A stretch of DNA of 64,000 bases. Source: Pseudomonas azotoformans (GTDB taxonomy: Bacteria > Pseudomonadota > Gammaproteobacteria > Pseudomonadales > Pseudomonadaceae). Under the pieces are notes generated by a model. That model was not told where the DNA came from. It worked only from the letters and a program-made list of their open reading frames with translations, and made no database searches. Positions 1 through 8,305 of the stretch are shown here, piece after piece. A program made the translations under genes and the position numbers. Each line of letters opens with the position of its first letter. Positions within the stretch are counted from its first letter, which is position 1. Where the stretch lies: positions 1,116,001 to 1,180,000 of the forward strand of contig NZ_LT629702.1 of the NCBI RefSeq assembly GCF_900103345.1, given 5' to 3'.

Positions 1-718
1 GCGCTTCATGCTGGCGGGGTGGGTGGCGCAGGGGCTGGGTATCGGCGCGGCGCTGCTGATCTTCGCGCCGGCATTCATTGCCGTCACCAGCCAGGCGCAG
101 CTCTACGCCTGCCTGCCGATCCTGATGCTGTACCCATTGGCCCTGGGCTGGATCTGCTACCGCCAGGCGGTGACCCTGGCCCGCCACAAGCGTGAACTGT
201 TGGCCCTGAGTCGCACCGACAGCTTGTCCGGCCTGCTCAACCACGGTGCCTGGAAGGACCACCTTGAAATCGAGTTCCAACGCTGTCGCCGGGATTCCAT
301 GGGCGCCGCCATCGCGCTGATCGACATTGACCATTTCAAGACCATCAATGACACCTACGGCCATGTCACCGGCGATATCGTCCTGCGCCAGCTGAGCAAA
401 GTGCTGCGCCAGAACCTGCGCGCCACCGACCTGGCCGGGCGTTACGGTGGCGACGAGTTCTGCGTGATCCTGCCGGGTATGCCGCTCAACCGCGCCACCG
501 AAGTGATGGACGCCTTGCGCGATCGCTTCAACGCCTTGGCCTACGCCCAGGACCCGACCCTGCGCGCCAGCCTGAGCATCGGCCTGGCGCCGTATCAACC
601 GACCCACGCGGATTCGACCAGTTGGCTCAATGACGCCGACGAGGCCTTGTACGACGCCAAAAGCAGTGGGCGCAATCGTGTCAGTGCCGCGCAGGAGGGT
701 TGGTTGCGATCGGTCTAG
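1..718 (+). CDS. Diguanylate cyclase (GGDEF), 5' end outside window
   Basis: Makes the second messenger c-di-GMP from two GTP at the inner membrane. The reading frame is open to the window edge, so the N-terminus is missing. What remains begins with two hydrophobic segments (roughly the first 55 residues), then a GGDEF domain. The active-site motif YGGDEF is intact, and an RATD (RxxD) inhibitory I-site lies five residues before it, so product feedback is expected. The membrane part may belong to an AdrA-like MASE2 sensor, but too little is present to tell. The next gene begins about 50 bp downstream on the same strand and is functionally unrelated. Confidence 0.9.
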   Translation, partial: RFMLAGWVAQGLGIGAALLIFAPAFIAVTSQAQLYACLPILMLYPLALGWICYRQAVTLARHKRELLALSRTDSLSGLLNHGAWKDHLEIEFQRCRRDSMGAAIALIDIDHFKTINDTYGHVTGDIVLRQLSKVLRQNLRATDLAGRYGGDEFCVILPGMPLNRATEVMDALRDRFNALAYAQDPTLRASLSIGLAPYQPTHADSTSWLNDADEALYDAKSSGRNRVSAAQEGWLRSV

Positions 719-765
719 TGGGGTAGGGTGTGGCGGCACCTTCCAACAAAAACAAGGATCGGTTC

Positions 766-1995
766 ATGCTCTTCACCTTCCGCCGTACCCTCCTGGCCGC
801 CACCCTGGCCATGTCCTTCGCCGTGCCGGCCTACAGCGCCGAGCCCCATAAACAGATCCAGGCCCAATCCGAACAGTACAAGGCCGACGCCCTGAAACTG
901 CTGGAGCGCCTGGTCAATATCGACTCGGGTTCAGGTTATGAACCAGGCCTGACCCAAGTGCGCGACATCGCCGTGGATGAGTTGAAACAGCTGGGCTTTT
1001 CCATCCAGCTGGTGCCGGACAAGGCCGCCAACAACAGCCACGTGGTCGCCACCCTCAAAGGCACCGGCAAAGCCCGAATCCTGCTGATGGCCCACATGGA
1101 CACGGTGTTCAAGGAAGGCTCGGCCGCCGAGCGTCCGTTCCACATCAAGGACGGCCGCGCCTATGGCCCTGGCGTGATGGATGACAAGGGCGGCATCGTC
1201 GCCGGCATCTACGCGCTCAAAGTCCTCAAGGACCAGGGCTTCAAGGACTACGCGCAAATCACCTTCCTGCTCGACGCCAGCGAAGAGACCGGCTCCGACG
1301 CCGCCTCCGAGTTGATCCGCCAAACCGCCAAGGCCCACGACGTCACCCTCAACCTCGAACCCGGGCGCCCAGCCGACGGCCTGGTGGTGTGGCGCAAAGG
1401 CAGCGCCACCGCCGTGGTCGAAGTCAAAGGCAAAGCCGCCCACGCCGGCGTCGCCCCGGAACTCGGCCGCAACGCCGCCATGGAAGCGGCACACCAGATC
1501 CTGCAACTGGGCGAGCTGGGGGATGCTGAGAAGAAAACCACCATCAACTTCACCGTGATCAAGGCCGGCGACCGCACCAACGTCATTCCCGACCAGGCCA
1601 CCGCCAAGGCCGACGTGCGCGCGGCATTGCCGGAAGAGTTTGACCGCATCGAGCAAGACCTGGCACGGGTATCGGCGAACAAACTGATCCCCGAAACCGA
1701 AGTGAAGACCAGCTTGCAGCGTGGGCTGCCACCGATGCCGCAGACGCCGGAGTCGGACAAATTGGTGGCGATTGCCCAGGGGATTTATGGGGAGTTGGGC
1801 AAGACCTTGACGATCGAAGGCAGTGGCGGCGCGGCGGATGCCAGCTTGTCAGCCGGGGTGGGCACGCCGACGTTGGATGGGTTTGGGATTGTTGGCGGGA
1901 ATATTCATACGCCGGAGGAGTATGCGGAGGTGGAGAGTGTGGTGCCGCGGGTGTATCTGTTGAGTCGGATGATTATGGAGCTTTCGAAGCGGTGA
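766..1995 (+). CDS. Secreted M20 metallopeptidase, glutamate carboxypeptidase-like
   Basis: A 409-residue zinc exopeptidase of the M20 (carboxypeptidase G2/ArgE/DapE) family, probably removing C-terminal glutamate or similar residues in the periplasm. A Sec signal peptide is clear (basic start, hydrophobic core, cleavage after AYSA). Metal and catalytic motifs HMDTVF, GVMDDKGG and DASEETGS are in the right order. I chose the ATG at 766 because AAGGA lies 7 nt upstream and the signal peptide starts there. The GTG at 730 would add a hydrophilic leader that spoils it. The true substrate cannot be told from the sequence. Confidence 0.88.
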   Translation: MLFTFRRTLLAATLAMSFAVPAYSAEPHKQIQAQSEQYKADALKLLERLVNIDSGSGYEPGLTQVRDIAVDELKQLGFSIQLVPDKAANNSHVVATLKGTGKARILLMAHMDTVFKEGSAAERPFHIKDGRAYGPGVMDDKGGIVAGIYALKVLKDQGFKDYAQITFLLDASEETGSDAASELIRQTAKAHDVTLNLEPGRPADGLVVWRKGSATAVVEVKGKAAHAGVAPELGRNAAMEAAHQILQLGELGDAEKKTTINFTVIKAGDRTNVIPDQATAKADVRAALPEEFDRIEQDLARVSANKLIPETEVKTSLQRGLPPMPQTPESDKLVAIAQGIYGELGKTLTIEGSGGAADASLSAGVGTPTLDGFGIVGGNIHTPEEYAEVESVVPRVYLLSRMIMELSKR

Positions 1996-2018
1996 TTTTC
2001 CGCTGATTGACACCCTTT

Positions 2019-2152
2019 TGTGGTGAGCAGGCTTGCCCTGCGTTGGGCTGCGCAGCAGCCCCAAAACAGACAATGCCGGTTTACCTGAAAATACTCATCG
2101 CCTGGATTGGGGCCGCTTCGCGGCCCAACGCAGGGCAAGCCTGCTCGCCACA
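2019..2152. repeat. REP-doublet (REPIN-like), 134-bp class, copy A
   Basis: Two 30-bp arms, nearly perfect inverted repeats (2019-2048 and 2123-2152, starting TGTGGTGAGCAGG and ending CCTGCTCGCCACA), enclose about 74 bp. The element can fold into a long hairpin. It is about 96% identical to copy B at 2785-2918. Related elements of the same length lie at 48898-49031 and 57155-57288. Confidence 0.9.
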
Positions 2153-2181
2153 TGAGCGGATATAGCACCCTTTGCCACCAT

Positions 2182-2505
2182 TTAGATTTTTTCATCTTTG
2201 ATTTGAGGGGTTCCGTTTTTTAGGATTGACACAACATGCCTCAACCAAGTTAGTCCGTCGGACCATTCGCTACGATAATAATAGTAGCAACCGATATCGC
2301 TGAATAAGTAATTTTCAAGCTCTTGCTCTGTCTTTCCGCTGCACATTAGTTTATTTAGTTCTGCTTGTACTTCTAGTATCGTATCTTCAGATGATTCAGA
2401 GATAAAGAATTCAATAGCATCGTCCGCTTTTTCGTGGTCGTAAACCCAGTCTTGATTGAAGTAGCAGGCAAGAAACTGCTGTAGTTTGGGATAGTCTTTA
2501 TTCAT
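2182..2505 (-). CDS. CdiI_2-type contact-dependent inhibition immunity protein
   Basis: A small acidic protein (107 aa) resembling the CdiI_2-like family of immunity proteins: opening MNKDYPKLQQFL, then YFNQDW, and an acidic helical middle. It should bind and neutralise a cognate toxin C-terminal domain in the cytoplasm. Its ATG overlaps the TGA of the toxin remnant upstream (ATGA, 2502-2505), the coupling expected of a toxin-immunity pair. Base composition is visibly AT-rich against neighbours. No full-length toxin is attached, so it is an orphan immunity gene, perhaps protecting against siblings that carry the toxin. The family name comes from memory of the motif pattern. Confidence 0.72.
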   Translation of the reverse strand: MNKDYPKLQQFLACYFNQDWVYDHEKADDAIEFFISESSEDTILEVQAELNKLMCSGKTEQELENYLFSDIGCYYYYRSEWSDGLTWLRHVVSILKNGTPQIKDEKI

Positions 2506-2777
2506 GGGTTTGGAAATCCAGTATGAATTCGGTAGCCAGTATGCATGTTATGGTCTCTACGGATTATCAGGTAAATTTCCTTTCCCGAAACGGCTGTTGT
2601 GCTGTTCTTTTTAAATCTTGTGCCTGTGGGGTGTTCAGTTTTTTGAATGATGACAATTTGATTGTTTGTCCCTTTTAAAAAGTTACCGATTTTGACTTTG
2701 TTTTGATCCAGTACGCTCGATATTTCTCGCTCTGCTGTTGATCTGTCGTGGAAGGTTGAGGCTGCCGGGATGTGTGG
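2502..2777 (-). pseudogene. Orphan toxin C-terminus, RNase A-like CdiA-CT fragment
   Basis: An open frame of 91 codons with no start of its own. It reads from just inside repeat copy B to a TGA overlapping the immunity ATG. Recognisable stretches are IPAASTFHDRSTAE near the start and IIRRDHNMHTGYRIHTGFP at the end. These match the C-terminal two thirds of the bacterial RNase A-like (CdiA-CT) toxin domain. The N-terminal part of that domain, which carries the family's catalytic His/Arg region (pattern GGHxxxKHVGK), is absent. The fragment is therefore probably inactive by itself, though it could regain activity by recombining onto an Rhs or CdiA stem. No frameshift was found inside it. Confidence 0.7.
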
Positions 2778-2784
2778 CTCTTGT

Positions 2785-2918
2785 TGTGGTGAGCAGGCTT
2801 GCCCTGCGTTGGGCTGCGCAGCAGCCCCAAAACAGACAATGCTGATTTACCTGAAAACACCCATCGCCTGGATTGGGGCCGCTTTGCGGCCCAACGCAGG
2901 GCAAGCCTGCTCGCCACA
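2785..2918. repeat. REP-doublet (REPIN-like), 134-bp class, copy B
   Basis: The same length and organisation as copy A (2019-2152), in the same orientation, with about five differences. Together the two copies bracket the 632-bp orphan toxin/immunity block. Copy B begins 8 bp beyond the point where the toxin frame stops being recognisable, so it marks or caused the truncation. Confidence 0.9.
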
Positions 2919-2953
2919 GAGGGGTTGTGTTGCCTTGGAGGGCGGTGTTTGGG

Positions 2954-3370
2954 TTACCAGGTTGACTGGTCTTCGAGGCTGGCTTTTTGGAGGTCTTCCT
3001 TCCAGACCTTGTTGGCGAGTCGATAGATGTCGGCGAAGAAGCCTCGGGGGTCGGCTATTTCTGTTTCGGTCCAAGCCATGGTTATGTACTTGTCGTAATC
3101 GTTCTCAAATTCTTTCGAAAAGTCAAAGTCGGGGTTGTCTAATGCGTCTTTGAGAGCAGAAATCAGTATAAAACGATGCCTGTAGGAAAGGTGCATAAGG
3201 TCTTTCAGGACGAAAGAAATTATGATTTTTTCCCTGTCTTGATGATTGTTAGGGTCATGCTTCCATAGCTCTTTTCCAACCGTTTCCTCAAGGTCGTATA
3301 TCGATAAGGCTCCTAATAAATGAGAGACATTAGGAGTGTAGGGTGTGTCCATGAATGGGGATTTCAGCAT
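2954..3370 (-). CDS. Probable immunity protein for the Rhs toxin
   Basis: Position argues for immunity: it is the small gene directly behind the Rhs toxin tail, on the same strand, with the ATG at 3370 only 7 nt after the Rhs TGA. From this start the protein has 138 aa, is helical and charged, and is rich in aromatic residues. A longer in-frame start at 3454 would overlap the toxin by 77 bp and is less likely. I do not recognise a named Imm family. The gene is AT-richer than the Rhs core, as is usual for exchangeable toxin-immunity tips. Confidence 0.62.
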   Translation of the reverse strand: MLKSPFMDTPYTPNVSHLLGALSIYDLEETVGKELWKHDPNNHQDREKIIISFVLKDLMHLSYRHRFILISALKDALDNPDFDFSKEFENDYDKYITMAWTETEIADPRGFFADIYRLANKVWKEDLQKASLEDQSTW

Positions 3371-3377
3371 GATCTGC

Positions 3378-6300
3378 TCACTTCGGGAAAGCGGTGAATG
3401 GTCGAGTCGGATTGTGTCGATCAAATCTGATTTCTGCTCTGTCCAGGCTTTCAATGTATCTGGGGTTGTTCAAGTCCCCGGTATTAGGTTTATAGCCTCG
3501 CCCGGCCCCAGGCAGTTCGACCACGACCACTGGGTTGCCTGCATTATCCAAACCTGTGGGGGATGGCGAATCGCCATGCATCTTGCCCAAGGCCTTGTTT
3601 ATAGCGTGGAGTTGCATTTTCCAAGAGTTAAATTGGGAGCTGGAGCTGATATACCCGCTCTCCCCAGTCGTTGGATTTGTTCCATCAATAGATCGTTGTT
3701 TTAACGCGCTATCTGGTATCTCTGGGCCATGCTTTTCAACCGTATGCATATCGTATTCCTGCTCCCAGCTCAGCACCCTTCGTTTTGCATTTGCCTCTGT
3801 CAGTGCATCTATTCTCGACTGTCCATTAGTTCGCGGTAGTTGAGGTAGAGCAGGTGCGCCTTCATCGACGTTAGGCCTCCGAGGGGTAGGAGGAACGTTA
3901 GGTTTACACTCGTCGCCAGGGCAGCTACTTAAGCCCAGCGGATCTACCCATCCGGTAGGGTTGGGCACGTACTGGTACGCATTGATCCCACCCGCCAGCT
4001 TCACCGGATCCGGCGTCAGGTAACGACCAACATCCGGATTGTAGTAGCGATGGCGGTTGTAGTGCAGCCCACTTTCTTGATCGAAATATTGGCCCTGGAA
4101 ACGCAGCGGATTGTCGACTTTTCCGATGTCGAGTCGGCTGATTTCGCCGTAGGCACGGTAATGCGCGGACCAGACGATTTCGCCATCCGGGGCGGTGAGT
4201 TCCTGCGGCGTGCCCAGATGGTCAAGTTGGTAGTGATAGGCCTTGGTTTCCTTGGGGCCGAAACCTTCCAGCAGCGCCAGCGGGCGAAAGCTGTCCGGTT
4301 CATAGAGGTAGCTGCGGTGCCGATCCGCGTGGTGTTCGGCGATGAGTTTGTCGCCTTGCCAGAAGAACTCGGTCGTAATCCCATCAACGGTTTTGCTGAT
4401 ACGCCGCCCAAACGGGTCGTAGCGGTAGCTGGCGGTCTGGCCGTTGGGCGTCTTAACGCCGATCAGACGATGCTGACAGTCGTAGCGGTATTCGGTGACA
4501 AGTTGATGGCCCTTACCGCGGCGTTCGCGAATCAGGTTGCCGAAGGCGTCATAGTCGTAATGGTGGTCGCCCTGGATCATCAGGCGGTTGCCGGCGACGA
4601 TGTCGGGGCCGGGGCGGTTGTGCATGAGCAGGTTGCCGGCGGGGTCGTGGCCGAAGCGTTCTTGCTCGCCTTGGGTGTGATCGGCGCGGGTGAGGCGGCT
4701 GAGTGGGTCGTAGTGGTAGCGGTGTTCGCCTTTGCGGGTGTCGAGCAGGCGGGTGAGGTTGCCGGATTTGTCGTAGTCGTAGTGGCGTCGGTAGACCGGG
4801 CCTTCGGCATCAACGATGCTCTGGTTGAACAGGCGTCCCTGGTGGTCGTGTTGGTAGTGGCTTAGCAGTTGGCCTTGTTGGCGTTGCTGTTCGCGGCCGG
4901 CCTTGAACAGGTGTGAGGTGAGTACCGAGCCATTCAGTTCGACGGTGGCGAGGTGACCGCCTTTGTCGTGATTGAAGGTGAGGCGGTTGTTGTCTGGCAG
5001 GCGCAGGTTTTGCAGCTGGCCGCAGGCGTCGTAGCCGTAGCGCAGGGTGCCCCAGCCTTGGTGTTCGGCGGTGAGGCGGTTTTGGCTGTCGTACTCGTAG
5101 GCCAGGGACCAGTGGCCGTCTTCGACGCTGAGGAGGTTGCCCTGGCGGTCGTAGGTGTAATCGACGGTATTGCCATCGGGTAGGGTTTTTCTGACAAGGC
5201 GTCCGGCGTAATCGCGCTCGTAGCGGGTAACCAACTGACTGCCGTCATCGCCGTGTTCGGTCTTTTCCCGAAGGTTGCCGTTGAGGTCGTACACGTACGC
5301 CGTGCGCTGACCGTCAAAGCCGGTTTCCTGCTGGATCAGGCCGTTGTTGTGGTACTGGAGTCGGTAGGTCTCGCCAACTTCGTTTTCGATTTCAGTCAGC
5401 AGTAACCGCGCGTTGTCGTAGCGGTAGTTGACCTGTGTACCATCGGCATTGATGCGGCGGCTGATCAGGTGCAGGCCGTCGGCGTATTCGTAGCGGGTGA
5501 CGTGCCCGAGTTCATCGCGTTCGGCGGTGATTTTTCCGTAGGGGTTGTAGCTGTATTCCCTGAACTCGCCGCCTGGCAGCACAACGCGAGTCAACCGACC
5601 CACGCTGTCCCACTGATACTGGGTCAGCCCGCCGTGTTCATCTTCCCGCGCAATCTGCCGCCCGAGATCGTCATAGCGATAACGCTTGATCCCACCATTG
5701 TGCAACTGCTCCTCAAGCAACTGCCCACGCTCGTTCCACACCAGCCGCTGACAGCTGTGATCCGGGTACCAAACTCCAATCAGCTGCCCATATTTGTTGT
5801 AGGTGTAATCGGTAACGTGACCGTCAGGATCGATCTTGCGAATGACATCGCCCTGGTCATTGCGCTCATACTTCCAAACCGCCTGACCCCGCCTTACAAC
5901 CCGTACGAACCCATTGTCATGTTCGTAGGTCTTCGGCTCATCGTCCCCCGGAAACACCGCCACCAAGCGCCCGGCTTCGTCGTACTGATACGCCGTGATC
6001 GCTCCCAGCGGATCCTGCTCAACCGTCAGCCGGCCTTTTTCATCGTAGGATTTAAAGTGCTCGGCCCCGTCCGGATCCACCCGCTGCACCAGCCGCGCCC
6101 GCTGGTCATGCACGTAGACTTCCTGGCTACCATCGGCGTTAAACACCGTGACCTGGCCGTTGTCATCCCAGGCATAACGCGTGTCCATCTGCGAGAAACT
6201 CGCCCAATGCCGCACACATCGCGCGGCCTTGCCAGACCGTTCCCACTCCCAGAAAAAACTCGCGCCACCGGCCAAACCGCGTTCAAGAATGATGTGCTGT

Positions 6301-8207
6301 TCGTCGTACCGATAAACCTCGCTTTCGCCGACCGCGTTGGTCGCTGAAACCAGTCGTCCCAGCTCGTCATAGGCGTAGGAAACAACCGTCTGCTCCGTCA
6401 CCCAAACAAACGGACCGTCATCCACGACGCGATGAATCTGGTAATCCACCGCCACGATGCGGCCCGACGCATAGCGCAAATGCAACGAGCGCCCGACCCC
6501 GTTATCCACCCGCTCAACACGCCCCAGAAAATCGCGGGAAATGCGCAGGCGGTTGTCATACGCATCGCTGATCGCTGTCAGCACACCGTCGCGAAAGTGG
6601 TAGAAACGTGACGCCTGAGCCAGCATCAGTTCATCAGGCAGCGAACCCAAATAGATCGCCGCTTCTGCAAGACTGTTGGTGATCGCAGGCCGAGAAGCCG
6701 TAGGCAAGGGCAGGGTCGTCGACCGATTCTCATGATCGGTCCAAACAACCGAATCACCCTCAACCACCAGCCGATGCGCCAGCGAGTGACTCCAGCCAAA
6801 CCCCAGCCCGCAATCCATTTCCACCGCACTGGTGCGGTACAACCGGGTCCACTCAAACGACAAGATCCCGTCCAGCGTCCCATCGGTCAGGGTCAGCAAT
6901 TCCTCGCCGGTGACCATCGACACCGGGCAGCCGTTGGTGGCGGTCTTGTCCGCAGGCGCCGCCGCATCCCCATTCGGGTTTCGAGCAGAAACCGGCACAT
7001 CATCCACATGCTCTTGCTGAACCAGCACGGTTCGCTGGGACTTGCTGCGCACCACCGGCACCGCGTTGGCAACCACTTGATCCCCAGCCTTCAACGGCGC
7101 ATCCGGAATCAACCTGATCGGCGTCGCACGACTCCCCAGCAGCAACGGCCTGGCCGCCTCGACATGCGCGTCCAACCGAGGCCCGACCAACTGTTCCGCG
7201 AGCATCTCCAGCCACTGGCGAGCCCGGCCAGGCTTGATGTGACTCAGCACCTGGGCACCCAGGCGCACGGTCACGCCCATGGCTCCCGCAACCCTCACCA
7301 ACAGCAAAGCGATCAACACGTCGCCGGTGACTTCCCCCATCACCTCGCTCATCGCTTGCGGCGGCAACATCCGTATCCAGCTGCAGATCGCCGACAGGTA
7401 GATAAACATCAACGGCTCATCGCTGAGCACGAGCAGGCCCTGGGCGATGGCGTCCTTGCCCAGTTTCAGCAGTTCATCCAGTTCGGCCTGGGAGATGTAT
7501 TGCAGCAGCTTCTGGCTGTTGCTCTGGAGGTCCGCCAGCAGCTCGTACAGTTGTGTGAAATTGTCCCAAAGGCTGTAAAGCGCCTTACCCATTCCATGAA
7601 GAAAGGCCTTCTCCAATAACCTGCGTTGATCAAGCGGGCTGGCGTCCGTGTAGTCCTTCCACTGGGCTTCGAAGGTGTTTTTCCACTCCTCGCGCAGGCG
7701 AACTTCCAACCCATCGATCACCGACTGATAAGACGCATACAGTGCCTTGACGTGGTCCTTGGAAACGTTGGGATAGAAGCTGACCCGGTATGGCTGGTCG
7801 CGCGCGCACTCGTCGATTTCGAGAATGCCGCTCGGGCCGATGGTCTTGTGGATCGGCTCGCCCAGTGGGCCGCCGTTGGGGTCGACACGCTGCAACATCA
7901 CCGGCGTGTTGCCGATGGGGACCAATCGTGTGCTTTGGAACAGGTGCACCAGGGTCAACTTGCCGTTGGCCTGGCAAGTCGCAACGGTGGTGCTTGGGTA
8001 TAGAGAACGATTGATCGGCGCGACCAGCGCCACTTCATCCCCGACCTTGAAGACTTGTTCGACATCCAGCGCCGAAAAGCACCAAAAGCTCGAAGCCCAT
8101 TCGTCAAAGGTGTTCAGGCATTCCCGGAAATCGCGAAAGACGCTTTCGACATCGACCGTCTTCACATCCATTGGGGTCAGGGCCAGCCTGCCAATGGCCG
8201 GGTTCAA
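3378..8207 (-). CDS. Rhs polymorphic toxin with variable C-terminal domain
   Basis: A 1609-aa Rhs protein for contact-dependent killing. The N-terminal 300 residues include a hydrophobic stretch. A DUF6531-like start of the cage follows (GCPVSMVTGEELL), then more than 30 YD repeats (pattern YxYDxxGRL). The conserved core end lies near residue 1400 (GRYLTPDPVKLAGG through VDPLGL). About 180 variable residues then form the toxin, with MHTVEKHG, SSSQF and a final RPFTAFP, reminiscent of RNase A-like/BECR ribonuclease toxins. The TTG at 8207 is preferred: GGAG lies 7 nt upstream and PAIGRLALT follows at once. No PAAR domain, VgrG or other T6SS gene is present, so the export route is unknown. Confidence 0.88.
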   Translation of the reverse strand: MNPAIGRLALTPMDVKTVDVESVFRDFRECLNTFDEWASSFWCFSALDVEQVFKVGDEVALVAPINRSLYPSTTVATCQANGKLTLVHLFQSTRLVPIGNTPVMLQRVDPNGGPLGEPIHKTIGPSGILEIDECARDQPYRVSFYPNVSKDHVKALYASYQSVIDGLEVRLREEWKNTFEAQWKDYTDASPLDQRRLLEKAFLHGMGKALYSLWDNFTQLYELLADLQSNSQKLLQYISQAELDELLKLGKDAIAQGLLVLSDEPLMFIYLSAICSWIRMLPPQAMSEVMGEVTGDVLIALLLVRVAGAMGVTVRLGAQVLSHIKPGRARQWLEMLAEQLVGPRLDAHVEAARPLLLGSRATPIRLIPDAPLKAGDQVVANAVPVVRSKSQRTVLVQQEHVDDVPVSARNPNGDAAAPADKTATNGCPVSMVTGEELLTLTDGTLDGILSFEWTRLYRTSAVEMDCGLGFGWSHSLAHRLVVEGDSVVWTDHENRSTTLPLPTASRPAITNSLAEAAIYLGSLPDELMLAQASRFYHFRDGVLTAISDAYDNRLRISRDFLGRVERVDNGVGRSLHLRYASGRIVAVDYQIHRVVDDGPFVWVTEQTVVSYAYDELGRLVSATNAVGESEVYRYDEQHIILERGLAGGASFFWEWERSGKAARCVRHWASFSQMDTRYAWDDNGQVTVFNADGSQEVYVHDQRARLVQRVDPDGAEHFKSYDEKGRLTVEQDPLGAITAYQYDEAGRLVAVFPGDDEPKTYEHDNGFVRVVRRGQAVWKYERNDQGDVIRKIDPDGHVTDYTYNKYGQLIGVWYPDHSCQRLVWNERGQLLEEQLHNGGIKRYRYDDLGRQIAREDEHGGLTQYQWDSVGRLTRVVLPGGEFREYSYNPYGKITAERDELGHVTRYEYADGLHLISRRINADGTQVNYRYDNARLLLTEIENEVGETYRLQYHNNGLIQQETGFDGQRTAYVYDLNGNLREKTEHGDDGSQLVTRYERDYAGRLVRKTLPDGNTVDYTYDRQGNLLSVEDGHWSLAYEYDSQNRLTAEHQGWGTLRYGYDACGQLQNLRLPDNNRLTFNHDKGGHLATVELNGSVLTSHLFKAGREQQRQQGQLLSHYQHDHQGRLFNQSIVDAEGPVYRRHYDYDKSGNLTRLLDTRKGEHRYHYDPLSRLTRADHTQGEQERFGHDPAGNLLMHNRPGPDIVAGNRLMIQGDHHYDYDAFGNLIRERRGKGHQLVTEYRYDCQHRLIGVKTPNGQTASYRYDPFGRRISKTVDGITTEFFWQGDKLIAEHHADRHRSYLYEPDSFRPLALLEGFGPKETKAYHYQLDHLGTPQELTAPDGEIVWSAHYRAYGEISRLDIGKVDNPLRFQGQYFDQESGLHYNRHRYYNPDVGRYLTPDPVKLAGGINAYQYVPNPTGWVDPLGLSSCPGDECKPNVPPTPRRPNVDEGAPALPQLPRTNGQSRIDALTEANAKRRVLSWEQEYDMHTVEKHGPEIPDSALKQRSIDGTNPTTGESGYISSSSQFNSWKMQLHAINKALGKMHGDSPSPTGLDNAGNPVVVVELPGAGRGYKPNTGDLNNPRYIESLDRAEIRFDRHNPTRPFTAFPK

Positions 8208-8305
8208 GAAACAGCTCCAACAACCAGAAAGTCCATCTGCAATCCCTCGCACTGTGTATTCAGGCGAGGGACTTTGCGGACCTTTTCAGGGGAGGGGAGT
8301 AGAGC

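Noticed and set aside
2675..2917. Short frames crossing repeat copy B
   Set aside because: They read through the REP arms. Only the frame ending in the ATGA overlap has recognisable toxin residues.
4000..6400. DNA tandem repeats inside the Rhs gene
   Set aside because: The repetition is at protein level (YD repeats), normal for Rhs, and not a separate DNA repeat.
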